Assembly: GCF_008831285.2 (NCBI RefSeq)
Contig: NC_045141.1
Coordinates: 21,668,742 to 21,732,741 of the forward strand
From: Nymphaea colorata
Taxonomy: Eukaryota; Streptophyta; Magnoliopsida; Nymphaeales; Nymphaeaceae
DNA: 64,000 nucleotides
Reading direction: 5' to 3'
The notes under the pieces were generated by a model. It did no database searches and was not told the origin of the DNA. It worked only from the letters and a program-made list of their open reading frames with translations. The translations under genes and the position numbers were made by a program. Of this stretch, positions 51,193 through 64,000 are shown one piece after another. The stretch's first letter is position 1. The number at the start of each line of letters is the position of its first letter.

Positions 51193-52526
51193 CCTACCCA
51201 TTTAAAAGTCTTTCCTTATCAAGAATTCTTCTCTTACGACGCAATGAGACTATTTAATATGACAGATAGACACCTCCAAGAGCAAAAGTTGCCTTCACCA
51301 CAGAGAAAGGTGAAGGGTTTAGACTTTGAGTTTAATTGAGATTGAAAACAAACCAGTCTCATTTTTTTGTTAGTTTTCTTTTCTTCTTGTTCGTTTAGTC
51401 CTTCTGCGAGAGATCTGGTTAGTTTTAAGCTTAGTTTTACTTTAATCGTGAATTACGGTTACAAATAGAATGCAATAAGGATAGCATGAGTAGAAAAAGA
51501 TTTCGAAAACAAAATCCCATCTAACTCTATACAAAACGAAGGACAGAGTTATGAGGTTCACCGGCTCAATCCTTCAGTTCAGCCACGGGTCCAGGATAGG
51601 CAATCTACAAGATGGACATTCAAACGGAAATACAATATCAGAAAGCAAACTGAATCAAACGTTGATGTGAGCACCTTAAATGCGATGTGAGCACATTGCC
51701 GCCCGATGTAATATGTTATGCCTCTTGAGTCGAGTCATATATACATTTGAGGAAAACGTTGACAAGCTGTCGCTTGTTAAAACAAAAAACATTAGTGTTG
51801 ATGCGGCAAAGGTATCGTCGGTGTAGATAGTCTTTTCTTTTCTTTTAAGACCTGCCAGGAAGACCAGCCTACATCCTTCAAGTTGAAAGAGAATAGTGTA
51901 TGCTTACTGGAACAAAGTAGGTATCCCTAATTTGCCAATTAGGAAAATTTTGAAGAAATATCGGTTATTGGATGTATTGTATGGGATGGACGATTTTAGT
52001 GTGTGTGTCTTGAGCCCACTTATGGGCTTCATTCTTCTTCATCAAACATCTACTCGACTTTGATACCAAGTTAAAAATTGAAGAAGAAGCAAAACAAATA
52101 AAAACAAACAATGAAAAGATTTTTTTCATTAGACGTGCATGGTTTTTCACTAAGGAGGCCACCATGAGCCATGATTACACAATGCATAGAACAAGCTTAA
52201 ATAGTTGAAGTTCTTATAATCTTGGTAACGATAAACATGAGAAACTAAATCTGATTTTTGTAGAAAGATTTTTTTCCCCTTTATCATTAATTTTGATTGA
52301 TCTTGCTGAGATATTTTCCTTGAATTTTTGTAGAACGGTTGCCTTTGAACGTTATCATTAACACTATAATCTTGGCGACGATAAACATAAGAAACTAAAT
52401 TGGAAACTAAATCTGATTTTTGTGAAAAGATTTTTTTTTTCCTTTATCATTAATTTTGATTGATCTTGCTGTGATTCTTTCCTTAAATCTCTCTAAAATA
52501 TTGTCTTTCAACCTTATCGTTAACAG

Positions 52527-52835
52527 AATGAGACAAGGGTAGCAGAGGAGCAAGCATGACAACCCATAAGAGACTTGCTAAAGTATGCATGGAGGAGGCT
52601 AAACAAGGTGCAACTCTCGGCACAGCAGCAGCATCAACAAAATGCCTTCTCTCGTTCCTTCATGAACGTGGCTCTGAACATTGTGAGGGTCTCTCAGTGC
52701 ATGTACAATTATGAAGATGGCGTTGGTGTCTTGGAACATGAGTCCATGGACTTTGCCGAGTCCATGGACTTTGTGAGGGTCTCTCAGTGCATCTACTCTC
52801 TCTTTGCCGAGCCTAAGCAAACCACTAGTCACTAT
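52527..52835 (+). pseudogene. Terpene synthase last exon, copy C
   Basis: Near-identical to copy B, with the same stop after the EEQA block and the same IVRVSQC-type duplication (here SMDFVRVSQC). The 3' flank, including the CCATCATGTAATAAAATGGG poly(A)-signal-like text, is also shared. Confidence 0.75.
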
Positions 52836-53739
52836 TTCCCACTTTCAACCATGTTGGTGCCCATTAACCGAATCCTACTTAAAATGTTATGTACCATCAT
52901 GTAATAAAATGGGTACATTAAGACATTAAATTCAGTACCCTCTCTCTCTCTCTCTCTCATGTATGCACACAATCATAATTTGTCTGCGTATGTGCTTCCA
53001 ATTTCACCTTTATTATCATTAGAACTGTTTGGATTTAGATGGATTGTGTTCTTGTTTGATAACTTGAACCAAAAACTAATTCAGTAAAAATGCAGATATT
53101 GTACAAATGGGTCTAGGTTTGTATATGAAAGGCAAAAAAAATTAACAAAGCATATATATACATAACGACCACTTATTATTTTAACTAAAACTTTATTAAT
53201 TTTATGTTTTACATTATGGAAATCAACACAAAAGTGAGTTTTATAAGCTTAAAATGATGTTATTGACTCTTAAGATCTTATTTCTACATTGCAACGCCAC
53301 TTTAGGTAGATTTTTATTGTTTTGATGACCAAGATTCATGTCTACATTTTGTACGAAAAGGGCATGGAATGTTAAAGAGGCAACATGCTGTTTATAATCA
53401 TTTTTTGCAAGAGACCTTTTGGATCCCCCAAACACTAACTTCCATAATTCATGTTTAAAGAAAACAAAAAGTGCCTCTCCAGAAGAACCTCAGAGGTGCA
53501 AAAAGCAATAGGAGAGACAACTCCTTCATCGCTACGCATGTCAAAGATGCAATTCAACGGAAAAAAATAAATGCAGATGGCAAATCCTCTAATAATTAAA
53601 ATAATTTTACAGATCTAGATAATTCTGAAGCTACAATTACATAATACTCTCCCTTTAGCATATGTGTAGAAAAAAATGATCTAAACCACCCACCGGCTGC
53701 CTGTGACCAGACACCTCCTTCTCCACTACCACCACCACC

Positions 53740-54390
53740 AAGGTTCATGGCGAGGCTCCCCACAAGACCTCAGAAATAATGGTAGCAGCCACAGTGTCGG
53801 AGTCTACCGACTCTCTCACCCTCTTCAACATTTCCAGCTTGAAGGCCCTCTTCTCCCTCTACATCAGCTCCTGCCCCACCTCCAACTGTATAGCAAACTT
53901 AGCCACGCACCCATCAAATGGGTTCTGCTCCAACCACCCCTCCTCCTCCTCCTTCATAGAAGGGGACCCTCCATCGCCACCATCTCCACAAGGAGTGGAG
54001 AAATCCTACATTTCTTCACCACTTGCACTGCCCAGCTCTTTCTCTTCACCATGCCTGCGAAATTTTGACCTCTGCAAGAGCACCAGATCCTCCTCCATCA
54101 TGGCCTCGATTGCCTCCTTTTTGCCAAAGTACTTAATCTCCAAAATACAATCCAAAGCAGACGATTTCAACCCCTGGTCTTCTGAATCCAAGGCCTTTAT
54201 GATCTTGGGGTCCCTGCTTTGATGGATCTAATCGACAAAGGGGCTTTTAATGGCAATGATCAAGCTAAAGAAGACCCTGAGGCCATCGGCGGAGCCCAAT
54301 TGCACCAAGATTGTAGCCATTAGGCTCATCACCACTTAACCCACAAACACGTCCTTGTTGATCCTTTTCCCATGCCTCCTTTTACCGTCT
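53740..54390 (-). pseudogene. ARM-repeat-like gene fragment, copy C (longest)
   Basis: The - strand adds upstream protein text missing from A and [20 protein letters not shown], then, after an in-frame stop, KIIKALDSEDQGLKSSALDC and ILEIKYFGKKEAIEAMMEED. The acidic linker and REKRAFKLEMLKRVRESVD follow. A frame disruption in the linker and the stop near 54225 make it a pseudogene. The style matches plant ARM-repeat proteins of unknown function; I cannot assign it further. Confidence 0.55.
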
Positions 54391-56005
54391 TGAGAAGTCC
54401 CATATAAATATATTTTTAGATTTTTTTTAGGTTAAATCGATTGAGAAGATAGTCAAAAATTGTAATTGTTTCATAATTTAAAAGGAGCATGAGAAATTAA
54501 CATATCTGCATTTTAAATGCACCTAAAAGGTCCTTTCACAAATTTATAGATCCAATATAAAACATGAGGGAAATTGGTAGATTACATGCCGCCAGGTTAG
54601 GATAAAAACCAGACCCTCTAATTTTTTGCTAAAATAAAATCATCATAATTTGTTTATGAAAACTAATTTGATATAAAACATGTTTTATTTTTAATTGTTT
54701 TTACAAACAATGAAGTTTTTTCCATGGTTAAAATTTGGATGTTATGTTAGCCATTCAGTTTTATGTTTTATCAATACATGATTAAATTCAAAAAATAGTT
54801 AACTTAATCTGAGTTTATTCATGAGACCATAGCAATAAGTAAGTTTAGATCACAAAAAGGAAAAGTACTCTAATCATTGCATTTAAGCAGTCTCGTTTTT
54901 ATCCCTAACCTAGTAATATAGGACATAAAAATTGCTTATGTAGTTACCTAACTAATTTTAATATTAATAAAAATAACTAATTTGAATAGTTAAAAAAGAA
55001 TTAGTAATCCTATATTGTATAATTATAGAGGCCAATGAAAATCAGTCAACATACAACTTGTTGATATATATGTTATTTTAATAGAATTTTCCATCAACCC
55101 AACTAATTTTAGCATAACCTTGGCCTTAAAATCAATATTAAAATACATTAATTTATTTGTAAAACTCATAAAATCTAAAAATAGGCAATATGAGCCGATT
55201 CCTAGCCGAACAACAGTACTACTTGACAAAAAGTTTATCCCGGTTGACAAATCCAAAATTTATGTGTATGGTTTTAATAATATCAAGAGGTGAGGCGTGT
55301 TTTCTGTTATTTTAACTTTTTATGTGTTGTTCACCAAGACCGACTATTGCACAATTAAAATATCTCACAGCAACGACGTGATCGATATACCTCACCTTGT
55401 GGTTAAATATTTTTTAACATATTGTTTTAAAAGAATTAACATAAATTTTAATTGACTGAATTTACTGAGTCAATTAAAAGACGCCATTTACTTGGTTGAC
55501 TCTTGGACAATTCTTACGCATTTCATCAGTAAATCAACTTTGTATTTGCCTTCTTTTACAGAAAGTAAAAAGAACTAGTGATCAAGCTTCCTAGCAGTTG
55601 ATCAGGCCTTGATCACTTCAAGAATCTTTTAGCAACATGCTTATAATTTGTTGATGGCATTTGAATCATGTTAGTAATGTGAAAATGGTAGTTATTATAG
55701 TCATAGACTATGTTACCAGGGTGTGGCAGGAGAGAACACGCACCCGCGTCTATGCGACGCAGGTTCGGGTGCGACCCAAATTCGCACCCAAGCCGCACCA
55801 CATTAATTTGAGTTTATTTTTTTGGTTTTTTTTAATAAATTTGATATTATTAATATATTATAATAATAAATTAATAATAATAATAAATATGTTTGCCACA
55901 CCGTCACACCTAAATTTTTGAGATGTGCCAGGCCAACACCCGCCTGCATCTTGGTGACATAGGTCATAGATCTAGTTACTGACCAGTCGTGTCTGGTTTA
56001 AACAG
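54391..56005. other. AT-rich spacer, no gene seen
   Basis: Very AT-rich, with no credible ORF. At 55715-55800 there is a block of CACCCGCGTC/GGTTCGGGTGCGACCC-type text, followed by TA/TAA-rich DNA and then CACCCGCCTGCATC at about 55938. This has the same composition as the flanks of the TA tracts at 2.6 and 16.6 kb. Confidence 0.5.
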
Positions 56006-57234
56006 GAGCTACATAGAGATGGAGAAGATGCTGAAGATAGGATCTATAGGGAAGGGGAGCCACCCATTTTCCATGACGGGTCTAGCATGGGAGTGTACTC
56101 GTTCGAGGGCCATTTCATCCAAGAGATGGACAAGCAGAGGCTGCCCTTTATCACCATTGATCCAGAGCAGGCCTTGCTCGACTTCCTCCCTTTCAGTGTT
56201 CAAAGAATGAGAAGGTTTGTCGCATCCAAGGCCGGCGTTGTGGATCTTCATCGAATGTGAGCAGTTATCAGTGACTACATCCAAATCATAGCAAACAAGT
56301 ACCCATGTTGGAACAGCACAAATGGTGCAGATCATTTCATGGCCGCCTGCCATGACTGGGTGAGTAAAAATCTCCACCACTTTCCTTCAGTTTTTCTTTA
56401 CTTCTTCACGCATTATTCCAAGCCATTGAGAAAAGCACATTTGCACCTGCCATTATTGCTCACGTAAACAGTGATTGGAAGCAGTAAGTTTGCATGTGCT
56501 AATTCCAATGCTACATTCTGCAAACTATAAAATATTAATATCAAAATCATCCTTCAGTCATGCACTTAATTTAGTTTTAATGACTAACCACTGCATCCTT
56601 GTCATTGCACTCGTGGTGGTGAAAAGGAGGTTAACAATCCACCACCCAAAAAAGAGGCCCAAAGGTACCCTCGATTCTCCATACCTTCAGGGTTCTAGAC
56701 TTCTTTAACATCACCGACGGTAATGGTGCCCCCTTCAACTTAGATACAGTGTCACATCACTTATAACACAAACGAGAATCAAAATAGAAACGTACCTTTC
56801 ACATGCCCTTAACTCGACCAACTATGTCCTATCTTATAATGCAATTTAATTGCACTCTTGAGGCAATAAATTTTTAACTAAGATTCGCTTAAGTTGTACG
56901 ATCAATAGAACAACACAGGACCTCATCCCTCCATAAAGACATTGATAAAGTAGATTTGCGCCCTCACAGAGTCACCAGCACGAGCATAGTCTCCACCTAA
57001 CCGGGCTACTAAAATCCACTCATTAATTAATGTTGATCTCAATGAATTCATCCTAAAATCACTTTTCCCAATGGGTATTATGGTTTCCTAACATAAAAGT
57101 ATGAGTTGTCCATCCATTTTTCTAGAGCAGGCCAAGGAAGGCATTGCGTGCACATTCAGATTCAGCTATTATTTCAATAGTATAGTGGCCTATGGCTGAT
57201 TCAAATCAGTTGTCCAACATGAACATAATATGAC

Positions 57235-57280
<46 letters not shown>

Positions 57281-57975
57281 GGTGCATGTTGAACTTATTA
57301 TCTTGAATACATTTTATATATCAAGTCGATATCAATATGAATTGGGCTATTTCTGGTCATGTTTAGGCACTGTATGTCCCTATAAAGCAAGAGCTCGTCG
57401 AAAGTTTGATCAGGGTGTTGTGCAGTGCCAACATCTCAGAAGGCTTCAATCCAAGAAAGGACGCGCCACTCCTAGAATTCTACTTCAGGTTTCGTCTCTG
57501 AAGAGCCTTCAGAACCACAACTCCACCTTCCTCGAAAAGGATGTTAGCATTTGTTGCCAAAGGCAACCATGGCTCCATCAGAAAGTTCCTCTTCAAACAG
57601 TGGGATGGCAACGACCCCCAAATTCAAATCTTTCAACGCTTGTCTAGAGGCCAAAGCTATAAGGAGCACATGATGAAGCCAAGTAATGCCTCTGCCCAAG
57701 TGTGTATGAAGTTGCCAGTGCAGGCTCTGAATCCATACTAGCTGGTTGCGTGCCGGTGCCGATTTTTGATGGCTACGTGCTCCCCTTCAGTGATGTTCTA
57801 GATTAGTCTCATTTTTCAGTTCAAAAGATACATGAACTTAAAGAGATTGTAACTAACATTCCTGAACATTCATACTTAAAGTTGCAAGCAAATGTTATGA
57901 TGGTTCAGGTTTGATGTCGTACATATGTTGTTTCATTCTATATGGATCACCAGACTTAATGTGAGGTTATATTCT
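56006..57975 (+). pseudogene. Exostosin-type (GT47) glycosyltransferase pseudogene
   Basis: Two exons are recognisable: 56006..56359 (AG acceptor, GTGAGT donor) and 57367 to about 57975. Protein text in family order: SYIEMEKMLKI; a frameshift near 56040; YREGEPPIFHDG, YSFEGHFIQEMDKQRLPF, FLPFSVQRMRRFV; an in-frame TGA at 56258; SDYIQIIANKYPCWN, GADHFMAACHDW; then SANISEGFNPRKDAPL, AFVAKGNHGSIRKFLFKQWD, a frameshift near 57685, the [20 protein letters not shown] sugar-nucleotide-binding region, and FDVVHMLFHSIWITRLNVRL near 57910-57970. Intact relatives are Golgi type II enzymes acting on cell-wall glycans. The first exon with the membrane anchor is missing. Several frameshifts and stops make it inactive. 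Confidence 0.85.
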
Positions 57976-58634
57976 TCACTTGTTTGTCTATTCTCTATTG
58001 TTAGCATTCCCTTCCAACACCGAAAAGCAAATCAAACGTACCTCATCAGTTCCACCATTGAGACTTTCTTGGGAAAGGCATAGTGATTCACCTGAATTAA
58101 ATAATAATAGCAGTATTAGTATGTTAAATGAACGGCAATGCAAGAAGCAACATGATTCATTCCTTTTTATCAAGAACATGACATAAAATATGGCTTTCTT
58201 CCATTAAAAATAAACTATTTAAGTTTAGGATTTGCATGCTACCGTTGACCTAAAGCAGCAACTCTAGATCCTCGAATGTTTGGAAAAGCTGTCAAGAGCT
58301 CTAGATCCTCGAATGTTTGGAAAAGCTGTCAAGAGCTAAAATAACTAATCTGATCACTTGCCCTAAACTCTCAACTCGATGATGGGTGGAAGAAAAGTGG
58401 ATCCCTAGCAGTCATCGGCAGAGGGAGCCACCGTGGTTGTGGGAGGAAGAAGGGGAGAGGAAGGAAGAACAAGAGAGGGACATAGAGAGAGAAGAGGGAA
58501 GATTTGGGTGACTTGATTGCATATCAAATGGTTCAGGTTTGATGTATATTAAACCTATAGTCATCGTTCAATATATATATATATATATATATAAGAGGGT
58601 GGTGGGGAGAGAGGCAGAGAAAAAGGAAGATTTT

Positions 58635-58704
<70 letters not shown>

Positions 58705-59594
58705 CTTATGTAATTATATAAACATTAGAAACATGATGGAAAGTTTTAGAATTAGCTGAACATTACATTAAGCCCCAAATGGGCGCAACTTAGAGACCGA
58801 TTGCAAAGTTCAGTTCCGCAACATTCAGAAACCTTCCAAAAACCCAATGGCTGTAACTCAGCACGCAGTATACATCTGATCCAATAATTAATTTTACAGA
58901 CAGAAACCAAGTGAAAAATAAAAAAGAGGAGAGATGATCGACTTCATGAGGAAAGAACAGTAATGTGCGGAGATGTTACCAAATGTTATGAGGAAAGCAA
59001 AACCTTTTTTTTTTCTAGCAGCTTCTATTATATTGGAGAAACCTTAATTTGGAAACTATTTAGTGGAAGCCAACGGAAGAAGGGACCAAAAGCCTCCCCT
59101 ATTTCTTCCGCTCCAAGGTGCAGAGCAGCTTTGGGATTTGGGTGATCTCATGGTACACCGATCAACTAGATACCGATGTTAATTTTTCCGATTTGGATTG
59201 GATATCATATCAACATGTTCTAAAAAAAGACGTAGAAAAGAAATTAATATCTTATTACGAAGTTGGATCAAATTCGGACCTAAGAAATGACATCCGATTG
59301 TATTCAAATTTAGATTTGGATATATAAATACCCGATTGGATTTGAATTCAGATTCAGATTTGAGCATGAGTTAGTTTTAAATAAATATCACATATTCAAT
59401 GCTCTTATATTTTGAAATCAGCTAGTCTCGGTTCAAAATTTGGATTCGAACATGAATACAAAATCAGATTAGGATCATATTTGGATAGTGAAATTTGACT
59501 TCAATTTGGATATAACTTTTCTTTGTTCGTATTTGAATCTGAATATGTGAATATCTGAACAAGCATATACGGTATGTTCGAATCGAATCTGATC
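57976..59594. other. Spacer with short tandem and simple repeats
   Basis: A 37-bp direct duplication lies at 58262-58335 (CTCTAGATCCTCGAATGTTT start). (TA)n tracts occur at 58571-58592 and 58638-58668, the latter continuing as (TG)n to about 58701. From 59165 to 59560 the DNA is monotonous GATTTGGAT/CAGATTTG-type text common in degenerate plant repeats. No gene is seen. Confidence 0.55.
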
Positions 59595-59727
59595 TATCAA
59601 CAGCTCTACAACTAGAGTACCTCGTTGTCACTGTTTGCAGTCTAGAGAAATAGAGCTTGTAGGAATCGAACCGAAGGTCAGGTACTCTCGCCGTCCTGCT
59701 AGCCCAACCATGAGATGCCCCTCGGGG
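59595..59727 (-). mobile_element. tRNA-derived SINE, copy 1 (- strand)
   Basis: Read on the - strand it starts CCCCGAGGGGCATCTCATGG and continues with an A-box-like TGGTTGGGCTA (59700-59710). A perfect B-box-like GGTTCGATTCC follows at 59662-59672, about 30 bases on, the spacing of a Pol III internal promoter. The same head, CCCCAAGGGGCATGTCGTAG, occurs on the + strand at 61.0 kb, and both share GACTGCAAAC downstream of the B box. The 3' end is not clear. Confidence 0.6.
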
Positions 59728-61022
59728 CAAATTTGACAAGTGTTTAGAGATCCATTATGAATAAAAAGTTATTGTACTAAGTCTAATGGTGGCCTTCATG
59801 TGTAAAGAAATTGCTCAATGCAGGCTCCCCTTTCCCTCTGGCCCTGTGCCCCATATTTTGGGATGGATTTATGAGACCATAACAAAGTGTTACCATTGCA
59901 AAACTGCTCCTTAAGAGTTGTATAACATTAACAATTTGTTACTGATCCATGAATCTATCATAAAGAACCAAATTGTTATACGAATCTTCTTCTTTACGGT
60001 AGATTCATGGAGTAGTAACAAACTGTTTTGATTGTCAAACGACCTCTTAACTCCCCATCTCCATCAATTGCAAGACAACTAACATATTGCTCAACCAACA
60101 TATATATACTGCGAAGTGAGGCATAGCTGGCTAGGATCTTCAGCCTCCATCTTGATTTACTCTCTTGAAGTAACCTCTTCTCTGTTTGCTTTATGCATAG
60201 CAAATTAAGTCGAACCACATAATCAAATTAACTTATCAAACATGCAATTTTCTTGATTTGAAGCATATTATCTCTCTTGATTTCAGTATTGGAGATAAAC
60301 CTAGGCATGCTATTTTTCTTGTTTCTGATTAATTTATATCTATAATGATGCCTTGGAATTTACATGTAGCTTGTGTATATGTGATCTACATGGTTGGTTT
60401 TGTAAGAATCAACCAACAAATCATTTTTTGTGAATAAACATGCCAAAATAAAAACAAAAAGGAAAATCGTGGGAGTATTTGTTACGGTCCACTCTTTGAG
60501 GTGTTGTCAACTTCGTACACCAATCATGCAACTGGCGTTTGTCTTATGAGATGAACCACTAAGTGAAATTATACTGCTATAATTGACGAAAACAACTTGC
60601 ACTCTTGAGATTTGAGATAGGGCTAAATCCTGCACCAACTCCTAAGTGTGTGTCTCACGATTCAATTGTTATTGGAACTCGTCTTTCAATAATATCAATT
60701 TGTTGAAAGCCTGAAAAATTCCTTTCCAGGTGCTCAACAATCAGCAGGATAATGAAAACCTTTTTTTCCTAATGCAACCAATCCTATTATAGTACAGTTC
60801 TTACGATCCAAATCCGGGAAACAAGACCCGGGATCTTGCTTATTTCACTAAAGAACCAAAAGTTTGGGTATTTTGCTACCTAGCATCTTAGAGTATGTTT
60901 ATTTTGCAGAATAGGACATCGATCTTGCATATTTTACTACAGATATCAATATTTGGGTTTGGGTATCTCTCACTCAGGCTTTTAGAGTATGTTTGTTTCA
61001 CTAGTTCTCATAATAGGACATC
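59728..61022. other. AT-rich spacer, no gene seen
   Basis: No ORF or RNA gene can be supported. Around 60885-60920 and 60980-61022 an imperfect local repeat (TTAGAGTATGTTTRTTT then AATAGGACATC) precedes the second SINE. Confidence 0.5.
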
Positions 61023-61243
61023 CTACCCCAAGGGGCATGTCGTAGTTGGGCGAATTGACAAAACAGGGAAGCGGCCGGTCACCATTTCGATTCCTTTAAA
61101 CACTAAAAACTTCATTGGACTGCAAACGATGAATATGTGCATGTGATGCTTAGTTGACAGGTGTTCCGCTTCCCACCAAGGACCCTAAGGCTAAGGAAAA
61201 AAGGAGAAAAAGTTTCAGTCTTTTCGAGAGATCTCTCCCCAAA
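61023..61243 (+). mobile_element. tRNA-derived SINE, copy 2, with 11-bp target duplication
   Basis: AATAGGACATC occurs directly before (61012-61022) and after (61244-61254) a 221-bp unit. The unit starts CTACCCCAAGGGGCATGTCG and has an A-box-like TAGTTGGGCGA and a B-box-like ATTTCGATTCC at 61084-61094. It belongs to the same family as the copy at 59.6-59.7 kb. A third AATAGGACATC at 60910 belongs to a local repeat and weakens the target-duplication argument slightly. Confidence 0.65.
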
Positions 61244-63315
<2,072 letters not shown>

Positions 63316-63609
63316 ATGGAGGGGCTGCCGGAAAATGAGGTCTATAGCGAGGACGGCGTGCAGGAGGAGGGCGAGATGGACGCGGATATGGTCGCAGCTG
63401 AAGACGGCGAGCCTTCATTTTCCAAGGTTAGAGTTAGGGTTTCTTTCATTTGCGACTCTTCGGCGCGGTTTCACAACACGGCAGAAATTGGATTTTTTTT
63501 ATTTAGGAATTGGGTCAGATGAAGAGGAGGCTTAAGGAGATCGAGGACGAGGCCGGTGCTCTCCGCGAAATGCAGGCCAAGATAGAGAAGGAGATGGGCC
63601 CAGGGCAAG
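63316..63609 (+). CDS. Nuclear polyadenylate-binding protein (PABPN1/PABP2-like), first two exons, gene continues past the window
   Basis: Exon 1 is 63316..63426 (37 codons): an acidic N-terminus starting [14 protein letters not shown] and ending PSFSK. Exon 2 is 63507..63609: [20 protein letters not shown], then [14 protein letters not shown], ending one base into a codon at a GTGTGA donor. The acidic start followed by a short coiled coil with the ALREMQAK(I/V)EKEMG core is the signature of plant PABN proteins. In the family the coiled coil precedes a single RRM that binds poly(A) tails and stimulates poly(A) polymerase in the nucleus. The RRM exons lie beyond position 64000. The start is the first ATG after the CT-rich leader; an upstream open frame through the leader has only a non-ATG start. 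Confidence 0.88.
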
Positions 63610-64000
63610 GTGTGAGCAAATGTGTCGTTTTTTTTTGCTTATCCTGCGGAGATCCTTTTTCGTTCAGTTCGTTTTTGTAGAAAATTGATTTTTGAAATTT
63701 TTGTACACTTTAGTCTTGCTGAATTCCTTGTCAAGTTGCTTTTTGTGTGAACTGGTATCCTTTTTAGTGAGTTGAGATGTTGGTGTTTCCTAATTTTGTG
63801 TCAGTACACACTTGTTTAAGTTCAATACAATACTTTGTGATGGTGACTATTGAAAACAAGTTACAATCTGCATCTTTTTCTAGCTTGGTTGTGTTGTTTG
63901 TCAATGGTTTTAGAGCTGCGATACGTGAAATGGTCGTTCTTTCCGCAAGCTAATACGCCGTTATATTGGATTTATCTTCCCCTAGATATTAACACAATTG
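63610..64000 (+). other. Intron 2 of the poly(A)-binding protein gene (partial)
   Basis: T-rich intron sequence after the GTGTGA donor. No acceptor followed by an RRM-coding exon is reached before the window ends. Confidence 0.6.

Larger units (their letters stand above)
46546..52132. repeat. Array unit B (about 5.6 kb)
   Basis: It has the same order as unit A, including the same ARM/UVH1 and UVH1 internal junctions, so both descend from one chimera. It differs in having less of the UVH1-DAHPS spacer and a complete palindrome. Its last block (51193-52132) matches 45607-46545 nearly base for base. Confidence 0.88.
52133..54390. repeat. Array unit C (truncated)
   Basis: It begins like unit B, carries the terpene synthase exon and the ARM-gene fragment, then stops being repeated. 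It lacks the UVH1 fragment, spacer copy and palindrome. Here the ARM-gene homology continues past the A/B junction, so C keeps the arrangement from before the UVH1 fusion. Confidence 0.8.

Overview
This is a nuclear window from a flowering plant. The genes have plant-type exon-intron structures with GT-AG introns. Their products are typical of plants: a plastid class II DAHP synthase, a UVH1/RAD1 repair endonuclease and a plant-type nuclear poly(A)-binding protein. Introns and spacers are AT-rich, with long (TA)n and (GA)n tracts and several small transposon families. I cannot name the species.

Layout. (1) 0.7-9.3 kb: a five-exon + strand gene for a membrane-anchored, cysteine-rich cyclophilin-like protein. 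Its last intron holds an unidentified antisense ORF. (2) 11.1-19.6 kb: a complete eight-exon + strand gene for the XPF/RAD1/UVH1 structure-specific endonuclease subunit (1005 aa). (3) 24.4-27.2 kb: a complete five-exon + strand gene for 3-deoxy-D-arabino-heptulosonate 7-phosphate synthase (505 aa), the shikimate-pathway entry enzyme. (4) 28-40 kb: no intact gene. It holds a tandem duplication, a Tourist-like element, foldback elements, a hAT-type element and a first degraded copy of duplicated material. (5) 40.2-54.4 kb: a tandem array of roughly 5.6-6.4 kb chimeric units (two long, one truncated). Each long unit joins the last exon of a terpene synthase, an antisense fragment of an ARM-repeat-like gene, a rearranged piece of the neighbouring UVH1 gene (intron 2 to exon 4), the spacer between UVH1 and DAHP synthase, and a large palindrome. 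(6) 56.0-58.0 kb: a broken exostosin-type (GT47) glycosyltransferase pseudogene. (7) 59.6-61.2 kb: two copies of one tRNA-derived SINE family, one with an 11-bp target duplication. (8) 63.3 kb to the end: the first two exons of a PABPN1-like nuclear poly(A)-binding protein gene that runs out of the window.

The intact genes are ordinary housekeeping genes with no evident joint pathway. The unusual part is the 33-54 kb array. It recombines pieces of genes still present intact 20-35 kb away with pieces of genes not otherwise in the window. Shared junctions with microhomology, a duplicated filler segment and palindromes at breakpoints suggest repeated template switching or break repair followed by tandem duplication, with later transposon insertions. 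All homology statements come from reading the sequence by eye; no alignment or database search was run.
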